A stretch of DNA of 64,000 nt from Rhodococcus sp. KRD197 (GCF_017168235.1 NZ_JABFAO010000001.1:413334-477333); one strand, 5' to 3'; shown: positions 35,695-46,342, numbered from the stretch's first letter. Numbers and translations: made by a program. The notes: generated from the letters alone by a model not told the origin.

Positions 35695-36456
35695 TCAGTT
35701 CGTCAGGACTGCTTTCAGGAACGCCTGGGTACGTTCCTTCTGCGGACGGGTGAAGATGTCCTCCGGAGTGCCCTCCTCGAGGATGCGGCCGTTGTCGAAC
35801 ACGAGAACCCTGTCCGCGACGTCGCGGGCGAACCCCATCTCGTGGGTGACGATCAGCATCGTGATGTCGGTGGTCTCGGCGATCTTGCGGAGAACATCGA
35901 GCACGTCGGCAACGAGTTCGGGGTCCAGCGCCGACGTCACCTCGTCGAGCAGCAGGATGTCCGGGTCCATTGCCAGTGCGCGCGCGATGGCCACACGTTG
36001 TTGCTGGCCACCCGACAACTTGGTGGGGTGAGCGTTCTCCTTGTCCGCGAGCCCGACCGTCTGCAGTAGCTCGCGGGCACGCGCGGTGGCCTCGGCCTTG
36101 CTCTTGCCGAGCACGTGGACCGGTGCCTCGGTGATGTTCTCGATGACAGTCATGTTGGGAAAGAGGTTGAACTGCTGAAAGACCATCCCGATCTTCGTGC
36201 GAACCGCCCGAAGATGCTTCTCCGACGCGACGACGAGCTTGTCGCCCTTGTACTGATGGCTCAGAGGCTCGTCCTCGACCCAGATGACGCCGCCGTTCAC
36301 CTTCTCGATGGTCATCAGCAGGCGCAGAATGGTGGTCTTACCGGAACCACTCGGGCCGATGAGCGCAACGCGTTCACCGCGATCGACTCGAAAGTCGAGA
36401 TGGTCCAGCACGACGTGATCGCCGAACTGCTTGACCACCTTGTCGAACACGATCAT
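35695..36456 (-). CDS. ehuA: Ectoine/hydroxyectoine-type ABC transporter ATP-binding protein
   Basis: A 253-residue polar-amino-acid-type ATPase: Walker A GPSGSGKT, Q loop VFQQFNLFPNMTV, signature LSGGQQQRVAIARALAMDP, Walker B ILLLDEVTSALDPE and H loop IVTHEMGFA. It contains the insert EPLSHQYKGDKLVVASEKH between Walker A and the Q loop, which I associate with EhuA proteins. The ATG at 36456 is used; the frame is open upstream to 36534 into ehuD. It is the last gene of the ehuB-ehuC-ehuD-ehuA operon. Confidence 0.85.
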   Translation of the reverse strand: MIVFDKVVKQFGDHVVLDHLDFRVDRGERVALIGPSGSGKTTILRLLMTIEKVNGGVIWVEDEPLSHQYKGDKLVVASEKHLRAVRTKIGMVFQQFNLFPNMTVIENITEAPVHVLGKSKAEATARARELLQTVGLADKENAHPTKLSGGQQQRVAIARALAMDPDILLLDEVTSALDPELVADVLDVLRKIAETTDITMLIVTHEMGFARDVADRVLVFDNGRILEEGTPEDIFTRPQKERTQAFLKAVLTN

Positions 36457-36475
36457 CGGCTTGTTCGCCGAACCG

Positions 36476-37120
36476 TCAGTAGGCAAGGTTCTTCTCCAGT
36501 CTTCTGATGAGAATCGACGTCGGGTAGCTCGCAAGCAGGAAGATGACGCCCGCCATGGTGATGGGCTCCAAGTACTGGAACGTGCGAGCCCCGTACTGCT
36601 GCGCCGCGGTCACCATCTCGACGACGGTGATGGCGAACAGGAACGGCGTGTCCTTGAACATCGAGATCGCGTAATTTCCCAGCGCTGGCACGGTATTGCG
36701 GATCGCCTGAGGCAGCACGACCCCGCGCCACGTTCGTGTGGTGGGAAGCGACAGTGCCCGCGCTGCTTCCCACTGACCCGGTGGGACAGCGTCGATACCT
36801 GCGCGGTAGACCTCGGCCATGTAGGTCGAATAGTGGATACCGAGGACCGCGATACCGATCTGCAAGGCGGAGAACTGCGGCAACAGGTAGTACGCGAAGA
36901 GTAGCTGCACCACCAACGGCGTGAGCCGGATGAACTCGCTCGCCATCCTGAGCGGGATGGTGACGAACTTCGGGCCCGCATGGCGCAGGACCGCGATGAC
37001 CAGACCCAATGTCGCGGCCAGAATGAAGCCGAGAACCGTGGCGAGCAGGGTGATCTTGAATCCCTCGAGGAGGAACGGGATGGAATCGAATGCGCGCTCC
37101 CAGCTCCAGTCGACGCTCAT
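36476..37120 (-). CDS. ehuD: Ectoine/hydroxyectoine-type ABC transporter permease
   Basis: A 214-residue HisMQ-type permease with five membrane helices and the EAA motif EAARALSLPTTRTWRGVVLPQAIRNTVPALGN. Its ATG at 37120 overlaps the ehuC stop (ATGA). It should pair with EhuC to form the membrane channel. The substrate assignment rests on the binding protein of the same operon. Confidence 0.85.
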   Translation of the reverse strand: MSVDWSWERAFDSIPFLLEGFKITLLATVLGFILAATLGLVIAVLRHAGPKFVTIPLRMASEFIRLTPLVVQLLFAYYLLPQFSALQIGIAVLGIHYSTYMAEVYRAGIDAVPPGQWEAARALSLPTTRTWRGVVLPQAIRNTVPALGNYAISMFKDTPFLFAITVVEMVTAAQQYGARTFQYLEPITMAGVIFLLASYPTSILIRRLEKNLAY

Positions 37121-37848
37121 CGGCCCACCCCCACATTCTGGTCGACGCGTTCGGGCCGCAGACTCAGTACCTGCCGAAGTGACGGTCCGCTACCGAGCTT
37201 GCTCTTGGCGCGTACCTCGACGACATTCATGAACAGGGTCAGCACATAGGCGATGATGAAGTACAGAACGAGTCCGATTCCGAACGCGAACAGCGTGTCA
37301 CCCGTGCCGCGTCGCAGTTGTTCGATCTGGTATGTGAGGTCTTGGAGGAGAACGAAACTCGCGAGCGCGCTACCCTTGAGCAGCTGGATCAGCAGGTTCG
37401 TCAACGGCGGGATCATCTGCACCCAGGCCTGGGGAAACACCACCCGATGCAGCCGTTGCCAGGGCGAGAAGTTCAGTGCCAGTGCGGCTTCCCACTGCGG
37501 GGCCGGTACCGCGCTGATCGATCCGCGCACGACCTCGGCCCCGTAGGCGCCGTAATTCAGTCCGAGTGCGAGGATCGCGCAGAACGTCGGGTCCAGCTGA
37601 TAGCCGAACAGCGGAAGAACGTAGAACAGCCAGAACAGCTGCACCAACAGTGATGTGCCGCGGAAGAACTCGACCACAACGCGGGCGGGTGCCCGCACGT
37701 ACATGTGTCGATTGCCCGCTGCCAGCCCGAGGGTGAGCGCAAGCACCAACGCAAGTAGCGCGCCGCCAAGAGTCAGATAGACAGTGGTGAGAATGCCTTC
37801 CTGGATCCGCGGCCACGAATCCAGGAAGGCCTCGATATTGTCGTTCAC
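37117..37848 (-). CDS. ehuC: Ectoine/hydroxyectoine-type ABC transporter permease
   Basis: A 243-residue HisMQ-type permease. Helices lie near 20-40, 55-75, 85-105, 150-170 and 190-215; the EAA loop reads WEAALALNFSPWQRLHRVVFPQAWVQMIPPLTN. Starts at GTG 37848, about 40 bp after ehuB. The C-terminal 30 residues are a basic tail. Confidence 0.85.
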   Translation of the reverse strand: MNDNIEAFLDSWPRIQEGILTTVYLTLGGALLALVLALTLGLAAGNRHMYVRAPARVVVEFFRGTSLLVQLFWLFYVLPLFGYQLDPTFCAILALGLNYGAYGAEVVRGSISAVPAPQWEAALALNFSPWQRLHRVVFPQAWVQMIPPLTNLLIQLLKGSALASFVLLQDLTYQIEQLRRGTGDTLFAFGIGLVLYFIIAYVLTLFMNVVEVRAKSKLGSGPSLRQVLSLRPERVDQNVGVGR

Positions 37849-37888
37849 AGTGTCGGTTCAGTCGCTCTCGGTTCAGTCGCCCAGATGA

Positions 37889-38788
37889 TCAAGCGTCGCC
37901 TTCACAGAGCTGAGCGGTGGTGAGCGAGGGGTCGGGAAGCTCCTCGGCGGTGAAGCCGAACTCGCCCACGATCGAGAGGTAGGTGTCGGTATCTGCGGTA
38001 ATCTTCGCCAGTTCCTCGTTGTAGGCCTCGAGCAGCTCTACATCGTCGGTGCGGAACACCGTTGCGCCTGCCCCGACCTGTGGCTTCCCGTCGATCACTG
38101 CGACGAAGGACTCGGTGACATCGACGGGCGCCTCAGGATTGTTGGCTTTCATCCAGTTGAGCGAGATCGCCGTCAGTGCGAAGACGTCGGCGCGGCCCGA
38201 GGTGACAGCGTCCATTCCGTCCTGCGGGGTCGACACCTGCGTCGAGTCGATACCGAGCGAAGTGGCGTAGTCCGATTCGATTGCGCCGGTCATCGTTGCC
38301 AGCCGCAGACCGCTGTCGGCGACGGACTGCATGTCGGTCAGGTTGGCGGGATTGCCCGTCGGCACCATCAGGGCGGTCGTGTAGTTGAACTCTGGGTCGC
38401 CGAACGCGGCCTGCTCGCAGCGCTGCGGAAGAATCGACATGCCCGCACTGACCACGTCGAATCTGTTGGCTTGCAGGCCGGGAATCAGTGCGCCGAAGTC
38501 CGCATTGACGCCCTCGATTGTGTCGATGCCGAGGTTGCCGAAAATCTCGCGGTGCAAAGCGACTGTTGCGCCGGTCAATTCACCGTTCTCTTCGAAGCTG
38601 TAGGGCGCCTCGCCTGCGAATCCCACGGTGATGGTTCCGGCGTCCTGCAATGCCTGCAGCTGGGTTTGTCCGCTGTCTGTGTCGTCCGTGGACGTGCATC
38701 CGGCGAGGGAGGCGGCAACGAGGGACGCACCTGCAAGCGAAGCGGCGATCTTCTTGTTCGAAACGTTGAGCAGCACTGAGAGTGCCAT
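37889..38788 (-). CDS. ehuB: Ectoine/hydroxyectoine-type ABC transporter substrate-binding lipoprotein
   Basis: A 299-residue amino-acid-type binding protein with lipobox SLAGC (Cys at 31). The stretch GVNADFGALIPGLQANRFDV followed by VSAGMSILPQRCEQAAF is very close to EhuB of rhizobia, which binds ectoine and hydroxyectoine, so the compatible-solute assignment is favoured; another polar solute remains possible. The ATG at 38788 has GGAAGG about 9 nt upstream; the frame is open far upstream into unrelated sequence. Uptake would serve osmoprotection or nutrition; no ectoine biosynthetic or catabolic genes are in the window. Confidence 0.85.
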   Translation of the reverse strand: MALSVLLNVSNKKIAASLAGASLVAASLAGCTSTDDTDSGQTQLQALQDAGTITVGFAGEAPYSFEENGELTGATVALHREIFGNLGIDTIEGVNADFGALIPGLQANRFDVVSAGMSILPQRCEQAAFGDPEFNYTTALMVPTGNPANLTDMQSVADSGLRLATMTGAIESDYATSLGIDSTQVSTPQDGMDAVTSGRADVFALTAISLNWMKANNPEAPVDVTESFVAVIDGKPQVGAGATVFRTDDVELLEAYNEELAKITADTDTYLSIVGEFGFTAEELPDPSLTTAQLCEGDA

Positions 38789-39072
38789 GGGCGATGCCTT
38801 CCGGTCACTGTTCGATGGAGGCGCAGAACGAAAGTTCCGCATACCGCGTAAGCCCCGGCCGGCAAGCGCCGTGGCTACTTTCGGATGCCTTTTCTCGACA
38901 CTTTGTACGATTGTTCGGATCCAAATGAACCTAACACGGCATACCGTAGCCAGAGAGTCGGATTGCGCTCTTCGCGTGTGCCTATCGCGTTTCGATCGGT
39001 CGCAACGCCTGCCCATCAGTGTCGTCGACAAGGACGGACACAAAACGGTAACGATCGATGTTGTGCAACAAG

Positions 39073-42000
39073 TCAGTAGACGTCGCGCACATATCGCTTC
39101 TCCGCAGAAAGGGCCCGAACGTATGCCTCGGCGCTCGACGGCGCTAATTTCCCGTGCTGGGCAACAACGCCTTTCAAAGCGTTGTCCACATCCTTTGCCA
39201 TGCGGGTTGCGTCGCCGCACACGTAGAAGTGCGCACCCTCCTGTAGCCACTTCCACAACTGAGCGCCATGCTCGGTCATCCGGTCCTGGACGTACACCTT
39301 GGACGACTGATCGCGGGAGAACGCCAGATCCAGTCGCGTGAGAGTGCCGTCGTCCATCATCGTCGTCAACTCGTCGCGATAGTAGAACTCCGTCGCTGCG
39401 TGCTGCTCGCCGAAGAAAAGCCAGTTCGGACCGGTGTGTCCCAATGCTCTGCGCTCGTGCAGGAAAGCGCGGAACGGGGCAACGCCCGTCCCCGGGCCGA
39501 CCATGATCATCGGCGCTTTCGGGTCCTCCGGGGGTTTGAAATGGGCAGACTTCTGCACGAAGATGGGCACGTCCTCGCCGTCCGCATGATCTGCCAAGTA
39601 CGTCGAACACACACCGCGGCGGGGGATGCCGTGCACGTTGTAGCGCACCGTGGACACCGTCAGCTGAACTTCATTGGGATTCTCTTTCGGGCTCGACGAG
39701 ATCGAATACAGCCGTGGCTGAAGTGGTTTCAGTACGCTCAGCCACTCGTCGACGCTTGCCCGAACCGGTGCGTGGGTCAACACGTCGATCGACTGACGGC
39801 CCCACATCCAGTCGGCCAATGCGCTTCTGTTCTCCGGCATCAGCAACCGCTCCAGGTCCGCGTCGCGTGTACGAGTTCCCACGAACGCCAACAGGTCCGG
39901 AGACGCCTTCGCGATTTCGAGTCGTTCGCGCAGCGCTGTTCGCAGTGGCATCGCATCGTGGCCCGCGATGTCGACGACCGTGTCGCCGTCGAGTCTCGTT
40001 GCCGTCAACCATTCTTCGACGAGTGCGTCACTGTTTCGGGGCCACACGCCGAGAGCGTCGCCGGCCTCGTAGCTCAACGTCCCCTCGGGGAGGTGAAAGC
40101 CGAATTGACGTACGTCCTTGGCCGAGCCCGCAGCACAGAGCGGTGTGTTACGGACCAGCGGGGTAGGCAAGGGCGATTTCTTGCCGTACGCCGTCGGTGA
40201 CGCTCCGCGCGATCCGGACGTCGTGCTAGGAATCGTGCTCGGCTTGGTGCTCGTCGGGGTGCTGGTTTGGGCGGTGAGTTTGGCGAGCACGCGTTCCAGC
40301 CAGACCGAGGACGCCTCCTCGTGATCGGGTTCGCAGTCGACACGACCCACCAACCGCTCGGCTCCCAGATCGGCCAGCCGGCTGTCGAGGCGGCGGCCGT
40401 TTCCGCAGAAGTCGTCGTAATTCGAGTCCCCGAAAGCGAGAACGGAAAAGCGAACCCCCCGAAGATCGGGCGCCGATTCGCCGGAGAGTCCGTCGAGGAA
40501 GGTCAGGCCGTTGTCCGGTGCATCCCCGTCTCCGGTGGTGCTGCTGATCACCAGAACACTGTTGTAGTCGGTCAGATTCGCCGGAAGAAAGTCGTCCATG
40601 ACGTGTTCCCGGACGTCGAGGCCGGATGACCTGAGCGTGTCGACACACGCGAACGCGAACTCCTCGGCGGTGCCTGTTTGCGAGGCCCACAGCACGAGCA
40701 CGGTATCGCCTGACTCTTCCTCAGACGCCGCCGCGCCGTCGGCGAACGGTGTTGCATCGGTCCGTGAGAACAGGCCGGCGAGCAGCCCTTCGAACCATGC
40801 TCGGGTATCGGGCGAGAGCGGTGTCACCGGCGGGAGTGTGGGGATGCCCGACGCCTCACGCGCGGCGTCGGTGCGAAGCGCGGCCAGATATCCGGCGACG
40901 AAGTGTTGTTCGACAGGTGGGAGGGGGAGAGTGGGCCCCGCGCACGGCCCCACCAGCTCGGCGAGCGTATCGACGGGGGATCGCGTCGATACCGAGTCCG
41001 GTAGATCGGGTGTGCTTTCCGAGCTGATCTTGGTCAAAGTTACTGCGCAGACCTTGAATTCCGGTTGCTGCGAGTAAGGATCGATGGCGTCGTTGGTTAC
41101 TGCATTGATCGAGAGGTATTCCCCGAAAGAGTCGTTCCAGTGGAACGGTGCGAAGCAATCTCCGGGGCGCACCCGGTCGCTGACCACGGCCGGGAGTACC
41201 GCACGGCCGCGCCGCGATGCGACCTCCACGCGGTCACCCGCTTTGCATCCGAGCCGCTCGGCGTCCAGAGGGTGGATTTCGACGAACGGGCCGGGGTTGA
41301 GCTTGTTGAGTTTCGCGACTTTGCCGGTCTTGGTCATGGTGTGCCACTGGTGCTGCAGGCGGCCGGTGTTGAGCAGGAACGGGTAGTCGTCATCGGGCAT
41401 TTCCGCGGGCGCCATCGAAGGCCTGGCGAAGAACTGTGCGCGGCCGGTCGGGGTTGGGAAGGACAACGCCGGGACGCTGCCGTCCTCGCGAACCTGTTGC
41501 GTCTGGCTCACGCCGTCGTTGATGTACCGGATGGGGTGTCGGTCGTCCGGATCATCCGGCGGGCACGGCCACTGCAATGGACTCTCGCGCAGCCTCGCGT
41601 AGGTCACTCCACGCAGGTCGTAGCCGGTTCGAGGGTTGGAGAACTGCTTGATCTCCTCGAAGATCTCTTCGGCGCAGGAATAGGTGAACGCGTCCGCGTA
41701 ACCCAACGCACAAGCCATGGATGCGATGATCTGCCAGTCCGGCATTGCTTCGCCCGGGGCGTCGACGGCCTTGCGGAACAGCGTGAGGTTTCGCTCCGAG
41801 TTGACCATCACGCCCTCGGACTCCGTCCACAGCGCTGCTGGAAGCACCACGTCGGCATAGCCGTTCGTTTCGGTATCGGCGAACGCGTCCTGCGTGATCA
41901 CCAGTTCCGCGCGTTCGAGTCCAGCGATGACGGTCTTGCGATTGGCAACGGAGGCAACGGGATTGGTGCAGATGATCCAACATGCCTTGATGTCGCCGTC

Positions 42001-43251
42001 GGCCATCCGGGAGAACATGTCGATCGTGCCGCCGCCGGTGTCGGTGCGCAGTGTGCCCGTGGGCAGTTTCCACTGCTGCTCGACGAACGTCCTGTCTTCC
42101 TCGGAGAGAACCGCGCGTTGACCGGGCAAACCGGGGCCCATGTATCCCATCTCGCGGCCGCCCATGGCGTTCGGTTGTCCGGTGAGCGAGAACGGTCCAC
42201 TGCCGGTGCGGCATATCGCACCCGTCGCGAGATGGAGGTTGACGAGCGCGTTGGTGTTCCACGTGCCGTGCGTGGATTGGTTGAGACCCATTGTCCAGCA
42301 ACTCATCCAATTGCCGGACTCGCCGATCCACCTGGCTGCGGTCCGCAGGTCGCTCTCCGTGATACCGGTTTTCTCGCTGACGCGGGCGGGAGTGTAGTCA
42401 GCGAGGAACTCCTCCATGGCATCCCAGCCGTCGGTGAACTCCGCGATGAACTCGCGGTCGATGTGTTCGCCGGCGACCAGTAGATGGAGGAGGCCGTTCA
42501 ACAGGTCCAAGTCGGTGCCAGGTGAGATCTGGAGATGCAGGTTCGCCTTGTCGGCCGTCGCATTGCGTCGCGGATCGACGACGATGAGCTTCGCGCCCTG
42601 CTTCACCCGATCCATCATCCGCAAGAAGAGAATCGGATGGCAGTCCGCCATGTTGGCGCCGGTGACGAGGAAGACGTCCGCGTGGTCGAAATCCTCGTAC
42701 GAACCGGGGGGACCGTCGGCGCCGAGGGACTGCTTGTAACCCGTGCCGGCGCTGGCCATGCACAGTCGTGAGTTCGATTCGATCTGGTTGGTCCCGATGA
42801 ACCCTTTGGCGAGTTTGTTGGAGAGGTACTGCGCCTCTATCGACATCTGTCCCGAGACGTAGATGCCCAGAGCGTCCGGGCCGTGCTCGTCGAGGATGGC
42901 CCGAAGTGTGCGCGCAGTGTGTTCGATGGCCTCGGAGGTCGGCGTGGGTACGGGATCGTCGCCCCGCGCGGTACGTGTCAGAGCGGTGGCGAGTCGACCG
43001 GGGGCGGCCAGCATGTCCGCGGTGGTCGTACCCTTGGTGCAGAGACGGCCACGACTGGCGGGGTGTGACGGGTCGCCCACCGACTTCTCGATTGTTGCCG
43101 TGCCGTCCGGGCGACGTCCGATCTGCAGCGTGATTCCGCACCCGACGCCGCAATACGCGCAGACCGTCTTGACGGTGTCCGCAGCACGGTCGACTGTTTC
43201 TGTTGCCACGAGATCACCCTGCTCGGTCGAGGATTCCGGACTATGACACAT
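39073..43251 (-). CDS. Bifunctional assimilatory nitrate reductase / CysJ-like flavoprotein
   Basis: A 1392-residue fusion. Residues 28-760 are a Mo-bis-MGD nitrate reductase of the NasC/NasA type: the [4Fe-4S] ligands C31-x2-C34-x3-C38 and C71, the molybdenum-ligand region [15 protein letters not shown] near 160, and the C-terminal molydopterin-binding domain. Residues about 870-1010 are a flavodoxin domain ([16 protein letters not shown]), 1065-1255 an FAD-binding domain (RLYSISSSP) and 1270-1392 an NADPH-binding domain ([14 protein letters not shown]). It therefore carries its own electron input from NADPH via FAD and FMN to reduce nitrate to nitrite in the cytoplasm. Start is ATG 43251 or GTG 43209 (AGGG 7 nt upstream). 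Divergent from the PadR gene. Confidence 0.92.
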   Translation of the reverse strand: MCHSPESSTEQGDLVATETVDRAADTVKTVCAYCGVGCGITLQIGRRPDGTATIEKSVGDPSHPASRGRLCTKGTTTADMLAAPGRLATALTRTARGDDPVPTPTSEAIEHTARTLRAILDEHGPDALGIYVSGQMSIEAQYLSNKLAKGFIGTNQIESNSRLCMASAGTGYKQSLGADGPPGSYEDFDHADVFLVTGANMADCHPILFLRMMDRVKQGAKLIVVDPRRNATADKANLHLQISPGTDLDLLNGLLHLLVAGEHIDREFIAEFTDGWDAMEEFLADYTPARVSEKTGITESDLRTAARWIGESGNWMSCWTMGLNQSTHGTWNTNALVNLHLATGAICRTGSGPFSLTGQPNAMGGREMGYMGPGLPGQRAVLSEEDRTFVEQQWKLPTGTLRTDTGGGTIDMFSRMADGDIKACWIICTNPVASVANRKTVIAGLERAELVITQDAFADTETNGYADVVLPAALWTESEGVMVNSERNLTLFRKAVDAPGEAMPDWQIIASMACALGYADAFTYSCAEEIFEEIKQFSNPRTGYDLRGVTYARLRESPLQWPCPPDDPDDRHPIRYINDGVSQTQQVREDGSVPALSFPTPTGRAQFFARPSMAPAEMPDDDYPFLLNTGRLQHQWHTMTKTGKVAKLNKLNPGPFVEIHPLDAERLGCKAGDRVEVASRRGRAVLPAVVSDRVRPGDCFAPFHWNDSFGEYLSINAVTNDAIDPYSQQPEFKVCAVTLTKISSESTPDLPDSVSTRSPVDTLAELVGPCAGPTLPLPPVEQHFVAGYLAALRTDAAREASGIPTLPPVTPLSPDTRAWFEGLLAGLFSRTDATPFADGAAASEEESGDTVLVLWASQTGTAEEFAFACVDTLRSSGLDVREHVMDDFLPANLTDYNSVLVISSTTGDGDAPDNGLTFLDGLSGESAPDLRGVRFSVLAFGDSNYDDFCGNGRRLDSRLADLGAERLVGRVDCEPDHEEASSVWLERVLAKLTAQTSTPTSTKPSTIPSTTSGSRGASPTAYGKKSPLPTPLVRNTPLCAAGSAKDVRQFGFHLPEGTLSYEAGDALGVWPRNSDALVEEWLTATRLDGDTVVDIAGHDAMPLRTALRERLEIAKASPDLLAFVGTRTRDADLERLLMPENRSALADWMWGRQSIDVLTHAPVRASVDEWLSVLKPLQPRLYSISSSPKENPNEVQLTVSTVRYNVHGIPRRGVCSTYLADHADGEDVPIFVQKSAHFKPPEDPKAPMIMVGPGTGVAPFRAFLHERRALGHTGPNWLFFGEQHAATEFYYRDELTTMMDDGTLTRLDLAFSRDQSSKVYVQDRMTEHGAQLWKWLQEGAHFYVCGDATRMAKDVDNALKGVVAQHGKLAPSSAEAYVRALSAEKRYVRDVY

Positions 43252-43382
43252 CAGTTAGCCCGACGTGACGTTGTCCTCACCGTTGCTCACCCGCGATGGT
43301 GAATTCGGTTCGGTGATGCACTCGGAAGGCGCGGTGGCTGGACATTTCGGTCATTCTCGCAGGTCAGTGAGCTGAGTTACTT

Positions 43383-43402
43383 TGACGAGCATCGAGTACT
43401 CG
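43383..43402. promoter_or_regulatory. Palindromic region upstream of the PadR gene
   Basis: TTGACG at 43383 is followed by the perfect palindrome CGAGTACTCG (43393-43402), within a looser inverted repeat (TACTTTGACGAG and CTCGTGCAAGAGTA, with two bulges). It lies 16 bp before the padR start, where autorepression would be expected. Confidence 0.35.
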
Positions 43403-43417
43403 TGCAAGAGTAGTTTC

Positions 43418-44026
43418 GTGTCTTCGATACGGTTGTTCATCCTCGGCTCGCTGGCTCAGCGGGGAGAGATGCACGGTCATCAATTGAAGTTACTCGCGGA
43501 ACAAGAGCACGTACACATGTGGACCGACATTTCCGTGGGCGGTCTGTACGGCGCTCTCAAGCGTATGCACGCCGAAGGGTTGATCGCCGATGTCCGCACC
43601 GAGCAGGCCGGGAATTTCCCTGCCCGGCAGGTCTACGCCATCACCGACCTCGGCCGCGGGGCGCTGACCACCCTGCGTAGGGATGGGCTGTCGGAATTCA
43701 CACTACGGCCCGACCCATTCGATCTGGCTCTCACGCGACTCGACCCCGACCGTCTCGACTCCTTGCCCGAGGTCATCAACGCCCGGGTGGCGATGCTGCG
43801 CGAGTTGCTGGAGACAACGGTGACATCGACACGTAGAGCCAGGCCGTATCTCTCCCTCGCGGAGGTGTTCGCGCTCGAACACCGCGAGCAACGCCTCCTC
43901 GCCGAGATCGACTGGCACGAGAAGCTGCGCGAAGCACTACCGGACATCGTCGCCGACGAGACGGCACGGACCCATCTACCACCGCATCAACCGCCCCCGC
44001 ATTCGAAGGACTGTTCACAACAATGA
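43418..44026 (+). CDS. PadR-family transcriptional regulator
   Basis: A 202-residue repressor. The N-terminal winged helix has LFILGSLAQRGEMHGHQLKLL and VGGLYGALKRMHAEGLI; the C-terminal half is a helical dimerisation domain (RVAMLRELLETTVTSTRRARPYL). GTG 43418 is preferred because SSIRLFILG is the usual family start; the frame is open to 43382. The stop overlaps the efflux-pump start (ATGA), so the regulator probably represses this pair until a drug-like ligand binds. Confidence 0.88.
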   Translation: MSSIRLFILGSLAQRGEMHGHQLKLLAEQEHVHMWTDISVGGLYGALKRMHAEGLIADVRTEQAGNFPARQVYAITDLGRGALTTLRRDGLSEFTLRPDPFDLALTRLDPDRLDSLPEVINARVAMLRELLETTVTSTRRARPYLSLAEVFALEHREQRLLAEIDWHEKLREALPDIVADETARTHLPPHQPPPHSKDCSQQ

Positions 44027-45519
44027 CCGAGACCAACTCACGCGCGTCCGCCCCGACGGTGGATGTGCCTCGCCGGGCTTGGCAGGCACTGGTGGTGCTG
44101 CTGCTCGGCATGTTCATGGCGCTGCTCGACACGACGATCGTCAACGTGGCACTTCCCACGATCGAAACCAGTCTCGGTGCGTCGGAGGCAACCCTGTCGT
44201 GGATCATCTCCGGCTACGCGCTGGCCTTCGGTCTGGCACTGATCCCGGCCGGCAAGGTGGGCGATCGGATCGGCCACAAATGGGTCTTCTTCACCGGTCT
44301 AGCGCTGTTCACGGTCGCCAGCTTCGCCTGTGGATTCGCGCAGAACGACCTGCAGTTGGTGCTCGCGCGCATCGTTCAGGGTTTGGCGGGCGGCATCTTC
44401 GTGCCCGCGGTCACCGCGTTCATTCAACTTCTCTTTCCTGGGCCGGTCCGCGGCAAAGCGTTCGCGATCATGGGTGCAGTCATCGGTGTCTCGACCGCGC
44501 TCGGACCTATCGCCGGCGGACTCATCATCGAGGCCTTCGGTGACGAGAACGGCTGGCGGGGCGTCTTCTGGGTCAATCTGCCCATCGGAATTCTCGCGCT
44601 CGTCGCTGCGGCCGTCCTACTGCCGAACAAGACCGAGGAGCGGACGGGATCGGAATCGGGCATCGATTGGATCGGACTCGTGCTGATCTCCGCAGGTCTC
44701 GTCGCGCTGCTCGTTCCGCTCATCGAGGGTCAGGAACAGGGCTGGCCCCTGTGGACCTACTTCACGCTGGCTGCCGGTGTTGCGCTGGTAGCCGCGTTCG
44801 GTGCGTGGGAGGTTCGCTACAGCCGGCGTGGACACAACCCGCTGGTACCTCCGAAGCTGTTTGCGCATCCCGCTTTCACCGGAGGCACGATCCTGGCGCT
44901 CGTGTACTTCGCGTCCTTCACCAGCATCTTCTTCACACTGTCGCTGCTGTGGCAGTCCGGTCTCGGAAACTCTGCGCTCTCGACGGGCGCAGTGATGCTG
45001 CCGTTCGCGATCGGCAGCATCATCGGGGCCTCGCAGAGCAACAGACTCACCCAGCGACTGGGACGTACCGTCCTACTGCTGGGCACATCCTTCGTCGCTG
45101 TCGGTTTGATCTGGGTGTGGATCGTGCTCGCGACGACCGAAGCCGCAGACCTGACCAATTGGAAACTGCTGGTGCCGCTGCTCATCGGCGGCCTCGGCAA
45201 CGGAGCGTTCATCGCCCCCAACGCCCAGTTCATCGTCGCGACCGTCGACCGAGCGGACGCGGGTGCGGCCAGCGGCGTGATCTCGACGATGCAGCGAATC
45301 GGCAGCGCGGTCGGCATCGCGGTGATCGGCAGCGTCCTGTTCGGATCACTCGAGATCACCGGCCCGGACACCGTGGCGACCGGCTTCACGCATGCCGCGT
45401 CGATGGCGATGTCGGTCAGCGCTTGCTTCGCGGTGCTCGCGTTGCTGCTCGTGTTCGCGCTCCCGAAGCGCGTCGAGGCACCCGGTGCGCCGACCCCGAA
45501 GCAGCCGTCCGCTAGTTGA
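44023..45519 (+). CDS. MFS multidrug efflux transporter, DHA2 family (EmrB/QacA-like)
   Basis: A 498-residue protein with 14 membrane helices. Motif A region SGYALAFGLALIPAGKVGDRIGHKWVF, motif C GPIAGGLI and MFMALLDTTIVNVALPTIETSLG (motif D1) are present. It exports drugs or metabolites by proton antiport. Translationally coupled to the PadR gene. Its last 8 bp overlap the convergent ANTAR gene. Confidence 0.92.
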   Translation: MTETNSRASAPTVDVPRRAWQALVVLLLGMFMALLDTTIVNVALPTIETSLGASEATLSWIISGYALAFGLALIPAGKVGDRIGHKWVFFTGLALFTVASFACGFAQNDLQLVLARIVQGLAGGIFVPAVTAFIQLLFPGPVRGKAFAIMGAVIGVSTALGPIAGGLIIEAFGDENGWRGVFWVNLPIGILALVAAAVLLPNKTEERTGSESGIDWIGLVLISAGLVALLVPLIEGQEQGWPLWTYFTLAAGVALVAAFGAWEVRYSRRGHNPLVPPKLFAHPAFTGGTILALVYFASFTSIFFTLSLLWQSGLGNSALSTGAVMLPFAIGSIIGASQSNRLTQRLGRTVLLLGTSFVAVGLIWVWIVLATTEAADLTNWKLLVPLLIGGLGNGAFIAPNAQFIVATVDRADAGAASGVISTMQRIGSAVGIAVIGSVLFGSLEITGPDTVATGFTHAASMAMSVSACFAVLALLLVFALPKRVEAPGAPTPKQPSAS

Positions 45520-46234
45520 TGCTCTGCTTGTGCGCTTCCACCACGGACTGCGCCAGCGCCGCGATCTTGACGTTCATGTCCTGAGAGGTCTTGCGCAGCA
45601 TGTCGAAGGCCTGGTCGTCGGTGACCTCGTGGGACACCATCAGCAAACCGACGGCCTTGCCGATTTCCCTGTTGCTGCGCAGCCCCATCCGGAGCGTCTG
45701 AGCTTCCTCGCCGTGCAGGATCGAGGAGACCGTCACCGACGCGAACGCCGTCAGAATGATGGCCCGATCTGCCGTTTCACTGGTGAACGCACCTGGAGTG
45801 TCACTGAACAGGTTCAGCGCCCCGACCTTCTGATGGTCGAGCAACAAGCGAAAGCCCATCGCTCCGCGAACAGGGGTGCGCGCCAAGACACCCTTGGCCA
45901 GCGCCGGCCATGCGGTGGGCGTCAGGAAGTCCGTTTCGATCTGGGCGGCCTCGTTGTCGATGGCGTCGAGGCACGGACCCTCGCCCGTTGCCCGCTCGAT
46001 GTCGTCGACGGTGCGGGCTATCCCGTCGGAGGCCGCCACGGTGACGTTTCGGCCGCGGTCGACGAGCATGAGGCTGGCATGGTCGCAACCCGGAACGAGG
46101 AGCGTGGCGGCGATGCAGATCGCCGAGTAGATCTCATCGGCGCTGGTGCCGCGGTAGACGATGTCGGCGAGTGCAGCAAAGACCGTCGCTGGGTCGGTCG
46201 ACGCAACTTCGGTCGCAATCTTGTCGTCGTCCAT
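45512..46234 (-). CDS. GAF and ANTAR domain regulator
   Basis: A 240-residue protein with a GAF domain (about 20-155: CDHASLMLVDRGRNVTVAASDG) and a C-terminal ANTAR domain (about 175-230: MGLRSNREIGKAVGLLMVSHEVTDDQAFDMLRKTSQDMN). ANTAR proteins bind paired hexaloops in RNA and prevent transcription termination. The GAF domain would gate this by a ligand. The ATG at 46234 has GGAGA a few bases upstream. No paired ANTAR hexaloop target is evident in the immediate neighbourhood. Confidence 0.9.
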   Translation of the reverse strand: MDDDKIATEVASTDPATVFAALADIVYRGTSADEIYSAICIAATLLVPGCDHASLMLVDRGRNVTVAASDGIARTVDDIERATGEGPCLDAIDNEAAQIETDFLTPTAWPALAKGVLARTPVRGAMGFRLLLDHQKVGALNLFSDTPGAFTSETADRAIILTAFASVTVSSILHGEEAQTLRMGLRSNREIGKAVGLLMVSHEVTDDQAFDMLRKTSQDMNVKIAALAQSVVEAHKQSIN

Positions 46235-46342
46235 GGAGTCTCCGATCGGGTCGTGACGAATCCGGTGGTCGCTGGCACTATCCACCGAACACGCGTATCT
46301 GCATACGACCTACCAGGCTACCCAGTGCACGGAAGCGGGGGC

